A stretch of 37,600 nt of DNA from Myxococcota bacterium (lineage in GTDB: Bacteria; Myxococcota_A; UBA9160; UBA4427). The first letter of the stretch is position 1; each line of letters opens with the position of its first letter. This document shows positions 31,308 through 37,600 of the stretch, in pieces. Under the pieces are notes generated by a model. That model did no database searches. It worked only from the letters and a program-made list of their open reading frames with translations, and was not told the origin of the DNA. Where the stretch lies: positions 1 to 37,600 of the forward strand of contig JASMLK010000069.1 in NCBI GenBank assembly GCA_030748735.1. Direction: 5' to 3'. Made by a program: the position numbers and the translations under genes.

Positions 31308-32932
31308 GATGCCTCCCGGGCGAGGCGCTCGCCGCGAGCCCTCATGAAGAGAGAATTACTCCGGATGTGCCGGTCCTGGCAGGCCGAAACTTCAGCAAGA
31401 CGCGCCGCTTCACTCCAGCCCAATAGCCGCGCCATTTCATGAGAAGCGGGGGTGAGGGTCGAGAGCCCGGCATCCGGGTCGAAGAAGGCCCGAGCGCTGC
31501 GGCGAACCCAGTAGTCTTCGAGCCGCAGCGCGCCTTCGCGCACAACCGCCTGTCGCACCTCGGCTGCGAGGTCACCGCCATCCCTGGCGACGTCGGGGGC
31601 CTCGGCGCCGTATAGATCGACCAGGCGATCACGAGGCACCTGGCCGGCAATGCTGGCAGGTTCGAAGTCGCCGCCCACGAGTGGCTCCGGTTCGGCGGGG
31701 GCGGGGGCCCCACGCTGGCCCAGCTGTTCGAAGATCCGGTCGACCACGCGTTCCGCCATCGCGCGATAGGCGGTGAGCTTGCCGCCAGCGATCGACATCA
31801 CACCGGCGGGCCCGGTCCACAGTTCGTCGCGTCGCGAAATTTCCGACGGCTTCTTGCCGGCCTGGGAAACCAGGGGACGAATCCCCGTCCAGGAAGAAAC
31901 GACGTCGCTCGCGCTGAGACGAGGCGAGGTGAAGGAGGCGGCCGCGGCATCCAACAGGTAGTCGACGTCTTCGCTTTCGATGTCGGGCCAGTAGTCGGTC
32001 TTGGGATAGAACGTGTCGGTCGTGCCCAGGTAGCTGACGTCGCCACGTGGGACTGCGAAGACCGGACGCTTGTCCGCAGCGCTCATCAGCACCGTGTGGG
32101 AGAGCGGGAGTCGCGAGTGGGGGACGACGAGATGGATCCCCTTGGTGAGCGACAGTCGCGGGCCCTGGTCGCCCTGTTCGAGTGCCCGCAGCGCGTCGAC
32201 CCAGGGGCCGGCGGCGTTCACGATCGCCTTGCCGCGGATCACGGCGCCGAGCGTTTCGCCCTCGAGTGCACCTTCACAGCGAACGCCAACCGCGCGCCCG
32301 CCTTCGAGCACGACCTCCTTCACGGGGGCGTGGGTCAGCACCAGGGCGCCGTCGGCTGCCGCGCTTCGGGCGTTGGCGAGGGTGAGCCGTGCGTCGTCGG
32401 TCAGGAACTCGAAGTACACCACGCCGCCGTTGGTGCCTTCGGTTGCCGCGAGTGGTTCGTGGCGCGCGAGTTCGGCGGCGTCCCACACTTCGTGCCGCTC
32501 TTCGCGGGGGACGTGTCCGATCTTTTCGAAGGTCCACATCGCCGCGCGGAACTTGGCCATCCCCCGGTTGGACCTGGTCGGCAGGACGAAGCGCGTGATG
32601 CGCGCGAGGTGCGGCGCGATGCGGCGCAACACCTGCCGTTCGTTGGCGGCTTCGCGGACCAGGGAGAGGTCGCCCTGCGCCAGGTAGCGGACGCCACCGT
32701 GGATCATCTTGGAACTTCGGCTGCTGGTGCCGGCAGCCAGATCGTTGGCTTCGACCAGCGCGACGCGCAGACCGCGTGCCGCCGCCGCCCGCGCGACGCC
32801 GGCGCCGGTGATCCCGGCCCCCACGACGATCAGGTCGAAAGGGGCCTCCTCGGCCGCTCGAAACGCCTGTGCGCGATCGCGAAAATCGAGGTCGCCGGGA
32901 TGAGATCGGAGAATGGGGCTCGTCATCTCCAT
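31304..32932 (-). CDS. glpD: Glycerol-3-phosphate dehydrogenase, FAD-dependent (GlpD family)
   Basis: A 542-residue membrane-associated flavoenzyme that oxidises sn-glycerol 3-phosphate to DHAP and reduces quinone. FDLIVVGAGITGAGVARAAA (32-51) is the dinucleotide-binding motif, followed by [20 protein letters not shown] and MIHGGVRYLAQGD, the classic GlpD signature. IVNAAGPWVDALRALE and GDVSYLGTTDTFYPKTDYWP are further family blocks, and the C-terminal domain (about 390-530) is the helical cap typical of GlpD. ATG 32932 begins about 30 residues before the FAD motif; a second in-frame ATG lies two codons later. It heads the glpD-oxidase-kinase operon, divergent from the LysR gene. Its product DHAP is the backbone that an AGPS-like enzyme uses after acylation, which links the operon genes. 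Confidence 0.92.
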   Translation of the reverse strand: MEMTSPILRSHPGDLDFRDRAQAFRAAEEAPFDLIVVGAGITGAGVARAAAARGLRVALVEANDLAAGTSSRSSKMIHGGVRYLAQGDLSLVREAANERQVLRRIAPHLARITRFVLPTRSNRGMAKFRAAMWTFEKIGHVPREERHEVWDAAELARHEPLAATEGTNGGVVYFEFLTDDARLTLANARSAAADGALVLTHAPVKEVVLEGGRAVGVRCEGALEGETLGAVIRGKAIVNAAGPWVDALRALEQGDQGPRLSLTKGIHLVVPHSRLPLSHTVLMSAADKRPVFAVPRGDVSYLGTTDTFYPKTDYWPDIESEDVDYLLDAAAASFTSPRLSASDVVSSWTGIRPLVSQAGKKPSEISRRDELWTGPAGVMSIAGGKLTAYRAMAERVVDRIFEQLGQRGAPAPAEPEPLVGGDFEPASIAGQVPRDRLVDLYGAEAPDVARDGGDLAAEVRQAVVREGALRLEDYWVRRSARAFFDPDAGLSTLTPASHEMARLLGWSEAARLAEVSACQDRHIRSNSLFMRARGERLAREAS

Positions 32933-32959
32933 ACCCTACACTCATTGCAGCCAAGTCGG

Positions 32960-32978
32960 TCATGAGACTGGCTCATGA
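32960..32978. promoter_or_regulatory. Palindromic operator candidate for the LysR regulator
   Basis: TCATGAG (32960-32966), spacer ACTGG, CTCATGA (32972-32978): a perfect 7-bp inverted repeat in the 97-bp gap between divergent glpD and the lysR-type gene. Its size and position fit a LysR binding site, which usually contains T-N11-A dyads. Confidence 0.6.
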
Positions 32979-33029
32979 GTCCATGATCGAACGGCAGTCG
33001 CTGCTCGCTCACCGACTTCGCGGTAGGAA

Positions 33030-33938
33030 ATGCAAATTCGCCAGTTGCAGCACTTCGAAGCGCTCTACCGATTGCGCAGCTTTGCAGCGGCCGCGCAGGA
33101 GCACGAGGTCACGCAATCCGCCCTGAGTCGCAGCATCCAGAAGCTCGAAGCCGAACTGGGGGGGCGACTCTTCGACCGCACCACCCACGCCGTCGAGCCG
33201 ACCGAAATCGGCGAAGGACTGATCCGACACGCGCGCAACGTGGTGGAAGCCGTGCTGGTCTTCGAGGAAGAAGCGGCTCGACTCGAAGGGGGAGCGACGG
33301 GGCATGTGCGTATTGGCGTCGGGCCCTATCCCGCGCAGCCGCTGCTGACGACGGCGATCGCGGCGCTGTCCGAGAAGCACGAGGGCATCCAGGTCAGCGT
33401 GGTCACGGGAAGTGCGAGGGACTTGTTGGCATCGCTCCTGCGCCGCGAACTCGAGTGCGTGGTCTGTGACGTCAGCAAGTACGAAGACGAGCCTGTGGCC
33501 GAAGATCTCGACGTGATCGAGCTGCCCTCCGAGCCGCTCGTGATCGTGATGAACGACGCCCATCCCCTGCTCGAAGCCGAAGCCGAGATCGAAGCGTTCG
33601 CGCGCCACCCCTGGGCAATGCCGACCCCGGCCCCGGTCAGCACGCGCGACATGCCGAAACCCTTCGACGTGGAATTCGCGGCTGGGCGTTTTCCCTTCTA
33701 CCGGCTCGAAACCACCTCGGCGTGTCTCGATCTCGCGCGGGCCGGACACACGCTCACCATGGTGCCGCGATCCCTTGCGCTGGAGGCTTGTCGCTCGGGA
33801 GGGCTCGTGTCGATGCCGGCACCGCCGCCCCTGTGCACCAACGACGGCATCCACCTCGTACGAAATCGATCGCGCTCCCCCGCGACGCGACTACTGATCG
33901 AAAGACTCGTCGAGGTCGCGCAGCAGCTGGCGGACTGA
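33030..33938 (+). CDS. LysR-family transcriptional regulator
   Basis: A 302-residue regulator. The N-terminal winged helix-turn-helix is typical (MQIRQLQHFEALYRLRSF then AAAQEHEVTQSALSRSIQKL, EAELGGRLFDRTT at residues 32-52). A linker helix (about 60-90) leads to the periplasmic-binding-like effector domain (RIGVGPYPAQPLLTTAIAAL, PLVIVMNDAHPLLEAE, GHTLTMVPRSLALE). Effector unknown. It is transcribed divergently from glpD across a palindrome, the standard arrangement in which LysR proteins control the neighbouring operon and themselves. ATG 33030 is preceded by TAGGAA at short spacing. An acyl-CoA or glycerol-phosphate-type effector is a guess from context. It is convergent with the toxin-antitoxin genes. 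Confidence 0.92.
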   Translation: MQIRQLQHFEALYRLRSFAAAAQEHEVTQSALSRSIQKLEAELGGRLFDRTTHAVEPTEIGEGLIRHARNVVEAVLVFEEEAARLEGGATGHVRIGVGPYPAQPLLTTAIAALSEKHEGIQVSVVTGSARDLLASLLRRELECVVCDVSKYEDEPVAEDLDVIELPSEPLVIVMNDAHPLLEAEAEIEAFARHPWAMPTPAPVSTRDMPKPFDVEFAAGRFPFYRLETTSACLDLARAGHTLTMVPRSLALEACRSGGLVSMPAPPPLCTNDGIHLVRNRSRSPATRLLIERLVEVAQQLAD

Positions 33939-33986
33939 CGCGGTATCCCCGAAAGCAGGGGGCGCCTGGGAAATGCACGAGGGGGC

Positions 33987-34088
33987 TCAGCCGGCGAGCG
34001 ACCGTTCCCAGCGCAGGCCCTCGAAACGCGCGAAGCCTCGGTCGTGGGTGGCGGCGTAGAGAAGGAGGTTGGCGTCGACCAGGATCAA
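33987..34088 (-). pseudogene. VapC PIN-domain toxin remnant with internal deletion
   Basis: A 33-residue frame starts at TTG 34088, overlapping the VapB stop (TTGA). It reads ILVDANLLLYAATHDRGFAR then FEGLRWERSLAG. The first 11 residues are the usual VapC N-terminus with the first catalytic Asp, and the last 20 match the usual VapC C-terminus (TxDRDFxRFxGLRWxxPLA). About 100 residues between them, including the central catalytic acidic residues, are missing without loss of frame. The product would be inactive. It is short enough to be missed by standard calling. Confidence 0.75.
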
Positions 34089-34339
34089 CGGAAGCCGCTT
34101 CCTTCGGCGTACTCGAGGGCCTCGCTCACGCTCACGACTGCGTGCCGGATGCGCCCGACCGAAAGGGCTTTGACCGCACAGGCCTTCTTGCGGCTCGTCT
34201 TTGCCTCAGCGAGACGACGCTGCCGCACTTCGCGCAGCAGCTCGTTGACCACGCCCTTGAAGGGCTGTCCCGTGCGTTCCTGTTCCTCGGCGAGGAACGC
34301 CTCGACATCCTCATCCAGCGTCAGCGTGTGTCGCCCCAT
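34085..34339 (-). CDS. VapB-type antitoxin (toxin partner deleted)
   Basis: An 84-residue antitoxin. MGRHTLTLDEDVEAFLAEEQ is the ribbon-helix-helix DNA-binding start, GQPFKGVVNELLREVRQRRL the second helix, and the C-terminal stretch (VKALSVGRIRHAVVSVSEAL) would embrace the toxin. The architecture matches VapB proteins paired with short VapC PIN toxins. GGGAG stands 6 bases before ATG 34339. Its stop overlaps the start of the truncated vapC by 4 bases, as in intact operons. Since the toxin is collapsed, the antitoxin may persist as a free repressor or as immunity against a related toxin. Confidence 0.8.
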   Translation of the reverse strand: MGRHTLTLDEDVEAFLAEEQERTGQPFKGVVNELLREVRQRRLAEAKTSRKKACAVKALSVGRIRHAVVSVSEALEYAEGSGFR

Positions 34340-34415
34340 GCTTTGCTCCCGAGTGATGCCGAGAACATATCGAGTTGATGCCTTGATGTCTTCGCGTACA
34401 GCGGGCCCCGTACGA

Positions 34416-34805
34416 TCACGGTGTGCGCTGGCGAAGGGAGGACACCTTTGCCAGCGCCGTGAAGTCGCGGTCCCGATGCAGGACTTCGAGGTCGTGACGA
34501 ATTGCGCAGGCGGCGATGACGCAGTCGACCGAGGAGCGAACCGTGAAGCCGCCGCGCCGGGCGCCGCGGTAGAGCTCGGCGGCCTGCAGAAACACGGAGG
34601 CGTCCATTGGTGACTCAACGATGGGAAGAGACAGCATTGCGTCGCGGGATCGGCGATAGGCGGATTCGTCTCGGAACCCCTGGCAGACCTCCTGCACGAC
34701 CGGGAGGCAGGTGACGACTTCGTCGAAGTCGACCACCGCCTCCAGGTCGAGCGGACGGCGCGCGCGGAATACATCGATCCAGATCGACGTATCGAGCAGG
34801 ATCAC
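34416..34805 (-). CDS. vapC: VapC-type PIN-domain ribonuclease toxin
   Basis: A 129-residue PIN-domain toxin predicted to cut RNA and stop growth when free of its antitoxin. The four acidic residues are visible: Asp5 in MILLDTSIWIDVF, Glu39 in VVQEVCQGF, Asp94 in SSVDCVIAACA and Asp112/Asp114 in HRDRDFTALAK. The start GTG 34805 overlaps the antitoxin stop as GTGA, giving coupled translation; an upstream start at 34862 would lie inside the antitoxin gene. Length and residue order are complete, so it should be active, unlike the neighbouring remnant. It is 76 bp upstream of the vapB of the broken locus. Confidence 0.9.
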   Translation of the reverse strand: MILLDTSIWIDVFRARRPLDLEAVVDFDEVVTCLPVVQEVCQGFRDESAYRRSRDAMLSLPIVESPMDASVFLQAAELYRGARRGGFTVRSSVDCVIAACAIRHDLEVLHRDRDFTALAKVSSLRQRTP

Positions 34806-35020
34806 GAGGCGCGCTTCCCTCCCCTGCGATCTCGACGCATCGACGAGAGATCTCCGTCCCACAGCCCCGAGCCGCGAAGCTCGAGGATCTGGCGGGCCTT
34901 CGCCCGGCGGATGAACTCGTCGAGCGCCCGCATTACGGTCGCGGAGTAGGTCTTCTCACCCGAGAGCCGGACCGCCTCCTCGAGGGTATCTTCGTCAAGC
35001 ACAAGATTCGTACGTTTCAT
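34802..35020 (-). CDS. vapB: VapB-type antitoxin partner of the intact VapC
   Basis: A 72-residue antitoxin. MKRTNLVLDEDTLEEAVRLS and the following YSATVMRALDEFIRRAKAR form a ribbon-helix-helix typical of VapB. The C-terminal ILELRGSGLWDGDLSSMRRD is the known toxin-binding tail pattern (LxxLxGxxxWxGDLxxMR). I chose ATG 35020 rather than an upstream start at 35065, because the conserved domain begins there. No clear Shine-Dalgarno is seen, but TGTACA just upstream is a 6-bp palindrome that could be part of the autoregulatory operator. Its stop overlaps the vapC start. Confidence 0.88.
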   Translation of the reverse strand: MKRTNLVLDEDTLEEAVRLSGEKTYSATVMRALDEFIRRAKARQILELRGSGLWDGDLSSMRRDRRGGKRAS

Positions 35021-35061
35021 GTGTACAAGGTGCCGAACCTTGCCCGCGCCCACAACCCGCC

Positions 35062-36432
35062 TCACCCGATGCCCAGTCGTTTCATCTTCTTGTAGAGCCC
35101 TTCGCGCGTGATGCCGAGTTCGCGGGCCGAGCGCGCTTTGCGCCCTCCGTTGTTCGCGATCGTGCGCCGGATCACCTGCGCTTCGACCTGCTCGACGATC
35201 TCGCGAAGGCTCTTGCCGACTTGTTCGTCACCGTCGATCGGCGCCGCGACGCTGCGCACCGCCTCCGACAGGAAGGCGGGCGTGATCAAGCCCTCGTCTC
35301 CCGCAAGGGTGAGCGCGCGCTGCATCTCGTTTTCCAACTCGCGCACGTTCCCCGGCCACGGATAGGTCGTGAGTAGCTCCGCGGCGGCCATCGAAAGCTC
35401 GCTGGGCGGGCGCGTCGGGTCGGCGCTGCCGAACTTGCGCAAGAAGTGTCGCGCGAGCGGGACGACGTCCCCGCCGCGCTTGCGCAACGCCGGGATCGTG
35501 ATCGGAAAGACCGCGAGTCGATAGAAGAGGTCTTCGCGGAAGTTTCCTCTCGCCGCTTCGACGCGCAGATCGCGGTTACTCGCGGCGACGATCCGCACGT
35601 CGACCTTGCGGTCCTGACTGCCTCCCACCGGGCGGATCTCGCGTTCCTGGATCGCGCGCAAGAGTTTCGCCTGGAGCGATGGGGAGGTTTCGCCAACCTC
35701 GTCGAGGAAGAGCGTCCCGCCCCGCGCCACTTCGAACAGCCCCGCCTTGCTCGTATTGGCACCCGTGAAGGCGCCCCGCACGTGACCGAAGAGTTCGCTT
35801 TCGAGCAGGGTGTCTGGGATGGCCGCGCAGTTGACGGCGACGAAGCGATCGCTGCTTCGATCCGACAGCTGATGAATGGCGCGCGCAAAGACCTCCTTGC
35901 CGGTGCCGGTTTCGCCGTGGAGCAGGACGGTCGCCATTCCACTCGCCGCGCATTCGGCCAGGTCGAATGCTGCGCGAAGCGCTTCGCTCGAACCGATGAT
36001 CCCGTGCCGCAGGGAGGTCGAGTCCGAGCCGCTGCTCGAGCGGCGCGCGGCGCGGCGTCGTGCGTCGACGAGGCGATCGAGTTGCTCGTAGAGATGCGCG
36101 GCGAAGTTGGCCACGATGCGCGGCGAATCACGAACGAAGACATCGCCACTGTCGAGGGGAAGGCGCGCCCGCATCGCATCGGCGTCGACGCCGCGACACA
36201 CGACCATGAAGGGCGGCATGCCGCGCCTTCGCGCGAGTGCCGCGATGGTGCGGCTCGAGCGTTCGAAGTCGTCGAAACCGATGACGCAGGCGTCGAAACC
36301 CGCGCATGGAATCTCCGAGATCGAATCGGCCGTGGCGAGCCAGGTGACGTCGAAGGCTTCGGCTTCGCTGAGCCCGGCGCGACCGAGTCCGGCCTCCGGA
36401 CCGATCCATAGAATCGAGAGGATGGGTTGCAT
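35062..36432 (-). CDS. Sigma-54-dependent activator with degenerate receiver domain
   Basis: A 456-residue NtrC-like enhancer-binding protein. Residues 1-125 have the alternating pattern of a receiver ([43 protein letters not shown]) but lack the N-terminal acidic pair and the conserved Lys, so phosphorylation is doubtful. The AAA+ domain is complete: [16 protein letters not shown], Walker [16 protein letters not shown] (Lys179), the sigma-54 contact loop GAFTGA (220-225), Walker [12 protein letters not shown] and the Arg finger region [14 protein letters not shown]. The Fis-type helix-turn-helix ends the chain ([20 protein letters not shown]). GGAGAT stands 6 bases before ATG 36432; a longer frame upstream lacks coding bias. 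It would activate sigma-54 promoters, but none was found nearby. Confidence 0.92.
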   Translation of the reverse strand: MQPILSILWIGPEAGLGRAGLSEAEAFDVTWLATADSISEIPCAGFDACVIGFDDFERSSRTIAALARRRGMPPFMVVCRGVDADAMRARLPLDSGDVFVRDSPRIVANFAAHLYEQLDRLVDARRRAARRSSSGSDSTSLRHGIIGSSEALRAAFDLAECAASGMATVLLHGETGTGKEVFARAIHQLSDRSSDRFVAVNCAAIPDTLLESELFGHVRGAFTGANTSKAGLFEVARGGTLFLDEVGETSPSLQAKLLRAIQEREIRPVGGSQDRKVDVRIVAASNRDLRVEAARGNFREDLFYRLAVFPITIPALRKRGGDVVPLARHFLRKFGSADPTRPPSELSMAAAELLTTYPWPGNVRELENEMQRALTLAGDEGLITPAFLSEAVRSVAAPIDGDEQVGKSLREIVEQVEAQVIRRTIANNGGRKARSARELGITREGLYKKMKRLGIG

Positions 36433-36728
36433 GGTGGATCTCCGTGGGTGCTGGGGGGTGAATTGGCGTCGAACGAACCCGATGCGCAAGCTGCTGGAAC
36501 AACGGGTTTGCATTCGACGTACATCACGTCGTGCAACGCCAGTGCCCCAGTGAACGCGCAGCACAGCCGAAGACGGCCGAGCGGGCAGGTGGTCGAGATC
36601 CCGAACGGAACTCGCGCGCGGGCGATCGTGCGCGGTTCATTTTTCCGTTGCTGCAGAGGCCGCGAAGGCGTTGCGCGTCAGCTTGTCATGCGATGCGCTG
36701 TCGTCTTGCCGCCAACGAAGTCGAGCAG
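36433..36728. other. Intergenic region between sigma-54 activator and pgl scar
   Basis: This 296-bp region on the minus strand lies downstream of the pgl remnant and upstream of the activator gene. It has no frame with the local codon bias and no recognisable promoter or RNA. It may contain further decayed sequence. Confidence 0.3.
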
Positions 36729-37036
36729 TTACGCCCCGGTGAGTTCGGGCGGTAGATCGGCCGCCGCGTCGGCGTCGACCAGGAACAGGACGCGTCCGTG
36801 GGTCGCTGCAACCGAGGCCGCCGCCGGCCGCTTCGCGACATGGCGGGAGTGGTCGAGGACGTCGCACAGCGCTTCGACCTTGCCGCCCCCGTCAGCGTGA
36901 ACACCATGTGGTGTGCGGTGTTGATGAGTGGGAACGTGAACGTCCGCCCCGATCCCGAGCGGAATCAGGTCGAAGGGGGGTGGCGCCGAGCCGACGTCGA
37001 TCCCGAACTCGTCGGCGACCTGTTCCTCATGCTCCT
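36729..37036 (-). pseudogene. pgl: 6-phosphogluconolactonase (pgl) remnant with deletion and frameshifts
   Basis: Three frames together rebuild parts of DevB-type 6-phosphogluconolactonase. KEHEEQVADEFGIDVGSAPP reads up to a C7 run near 36978. After a frame change, PFDLIPLGIGAD matches FDLILLGMGxDGHTAS. Then the central part, including GHTASLFP, is missing. RTFTFPLINTAHHMVFTLTG is the conserved C-terminal core. At a G5 run (near 36886) the frame changes again into GGKVEALCDVLDHSRHVAKR and VLFLVDADAAADLPPELTGA, ending TAA at 36729-36731. Both shifts fall at homopolymers, so sequencing error could explain them, but the lost middle part cannot be explained that way. The gene would have been second-step enzyme of the oxidative pentose phosphate pathway. 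Confidence 0.72.
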
Positions 37037-37119
37037 TCGTTTTCGAACCGTTCTGCGTTTTCGGGCGACTGGTCGTAGACCACGCAGTGGTGGCCTGCGC
37101 GCATCACGCGTCGAGCGCG
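37027..37119 (-). pseudogene. gnd: Fragment of 6-phosphogluconate dehydrogenase (gnd), N-terminal part
   Basis: A 30-codon frame, RARRVMRAGHHCVVYDQSPE then NAERFENEGA ending in TGA 37027-37029, matches the start of decarboxylating 6-phosphogluconate dehydrogenase (RRLMRAGHECVVYDxNPEA). The NADP GxGxxG strand before it is missing, and the sequence then runs directly into the pgl remnant. It lies 35 bp downstream of rpiA on the same strand. Together these look like the two ends of a former gnd-(zwf)-pgl operon joined by deletion. The match rests on about 20 residues. Confidence 0.6.
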
Positions 37120-37154
37120 TTCTTGCGCGCGTTACTGCGGGTGCGGTGAATGCG

Positions 37155-37600
37155 TCAGGCGCGTTCCTTTACTTCGACTTCGCTTCCGTCCTGGATGATC
37201 ACCGCGTCCGCCATGCCGATGAAGAGACCCGTGCCCAGCACGCCGGGGATCGCGAGGATCGCCCGTTCGAGTTCGGCGGCGTTTTCGATCGGCGCGATCT
37301 TGCAGTCGAGGATCGTGTTGCCGTTGTCGCTGACGAGTGGCTTCCCGTCGGACGCGAGGCGAACCTCGGGTTCACAGCCCAGCGCTCGCAGGGACTCGCG
37401 GCAGAGCGCTTCGCCGAAGGGCAGGACTTCCACCGGCAGCTTTCCGCGGCTGCCGAGGACGGGCACGATCTTCTCGCTGCCAACGAGGATGACCAGGCGG
37501 TCCGAACTCGCCGCGACGATCTTCTCGCGAACATGCGCACCGCCATAGCCCTTGATCACGTCGAGGTTCGGGTCGACTTCATCGGCGCCGTCGAAACAGA
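37155..37600 (-). CDS. rpiA: Ribose-5-phosphate isomerase A (C-terminal part; 5' end outside window)
   Basis: A partial frame reaching the window edge. It reads CFDGADEVDPNLDVIKGYGG then AHVREKIVAASSDRLVILVG, the RpiA signature with DGADEVxxxLxxIKGxGGAxxREK, which carries the catalytic Asp/Glu and Lys. Downstream blocks (KLPVEVLPFGEA, VSDNGNTILDCKIAPIENA, ELERAILAIPGVLGTGLFIG and ADAVIIQDGSEVEV) complete the C-terminus. It interconverts ribose 5-phosphate and ribulose 5-phosphate in the cytoplasm. IKGYGG has Tyr where most members have Gly. Downstream on the same strand lie remnants of gnd and pgl, so the non-oxidative branch remains here while oxidative genes at this locus are lost. Confidence 0.93.
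   Translation of the reverse strand, partial: CFDGADEVDPNLDVIKGYGGAHVREKIVAASSDRLVILVGSEKIVPVLGSRGKLPVEVLPFGEALCRESLRALGCEPEVRLASDGKPLVSDNGNTILDCKIAPIENAAELERAILAIPGVLGTGLFIGMADAVIIQDGSEVEVKERA

Noticed and set aside
1..37600. CRISPR arrays, prophage or complete insertion sequences
   Set aside because: No regularly spaced repeats, transposase, integrase or phage structural gene was seen. The 33-bp palindromes carry no coding capacity.

Overview
The window is GC-rich DNA from a bacterium with tightly packed genes on both strands. No rRNA, tRNA or marker gene fixes the taxon. A PEP-CTERM sorting protein, a predicted UGA-encoded selenoprotein, an alkylglycerone-phosphate-synthase-like oxidase, a large acyl-CoA dehydrogenase and strong GC bias at third codon positions fit an aquatic or soil Myxococcota-like (former Deltaproteobacteria) lineage. 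That placement is inference.

Layout. 1-2225: the tail of an unknown gene, a histidine phosphatase, a CbpA-type DnaJ and a small exported protein. 2419-6683: a SWIM/SNF2 helicase translationally coupled to a protein with the fold signature of a CCA-adding enzyme but without its catalytic residues. 6926-12297 (plus strand): a Ser-rich small protein, an L,D-transpeptidase, then a cell-envelope cluster (PEP-CTERM protein, TPR/beta-barrel protein, FecR-like exported protein) and a methyltransferase. 12303-14011 (minus): a TPR lipoprotein and a SelW-like selenoprotein hidden by an in-frame UGA. 14468-17902: a DRE-TIM aldolase/lyase, an acyl-CoA dehydrogenase and a CYTH phosphatase. 17961-22040: topoisomerase III fused to RecQ. 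22246-25238: MurA with Asp in place of the catalytic Cys, a short FHA protein, and a sigma-like protein with two HxxxCxxC zinc motifs. 25345-28382: a sugar-nucleotide epimerase and a divergent AMP-dependent ligase. 28451-33938: an overlapping glpD / alkyl-DHAP-synthase-like / FGGY-kinase operon facing a LysR regulator across a palindrome. 33987-35020: two vapBC loci, one with a toxin collapsed by internal deletion. 35062-37600: a sigma-54 activator with a degenerate receiver, then scars of pgl and gnd beside rpiA.

Themes. The most notable points are UGA recoding, the coupled SWIM-SNF2/pseudo-nucleotidyltransferase pair, the TopB-RecQ fusion, the possible ether-lipid operon, a 33-bp palindromic repeat at the 3' ends of convergent genes, and a deletion scar that removed the oxidative pentose phosphate genes next to rpiA.
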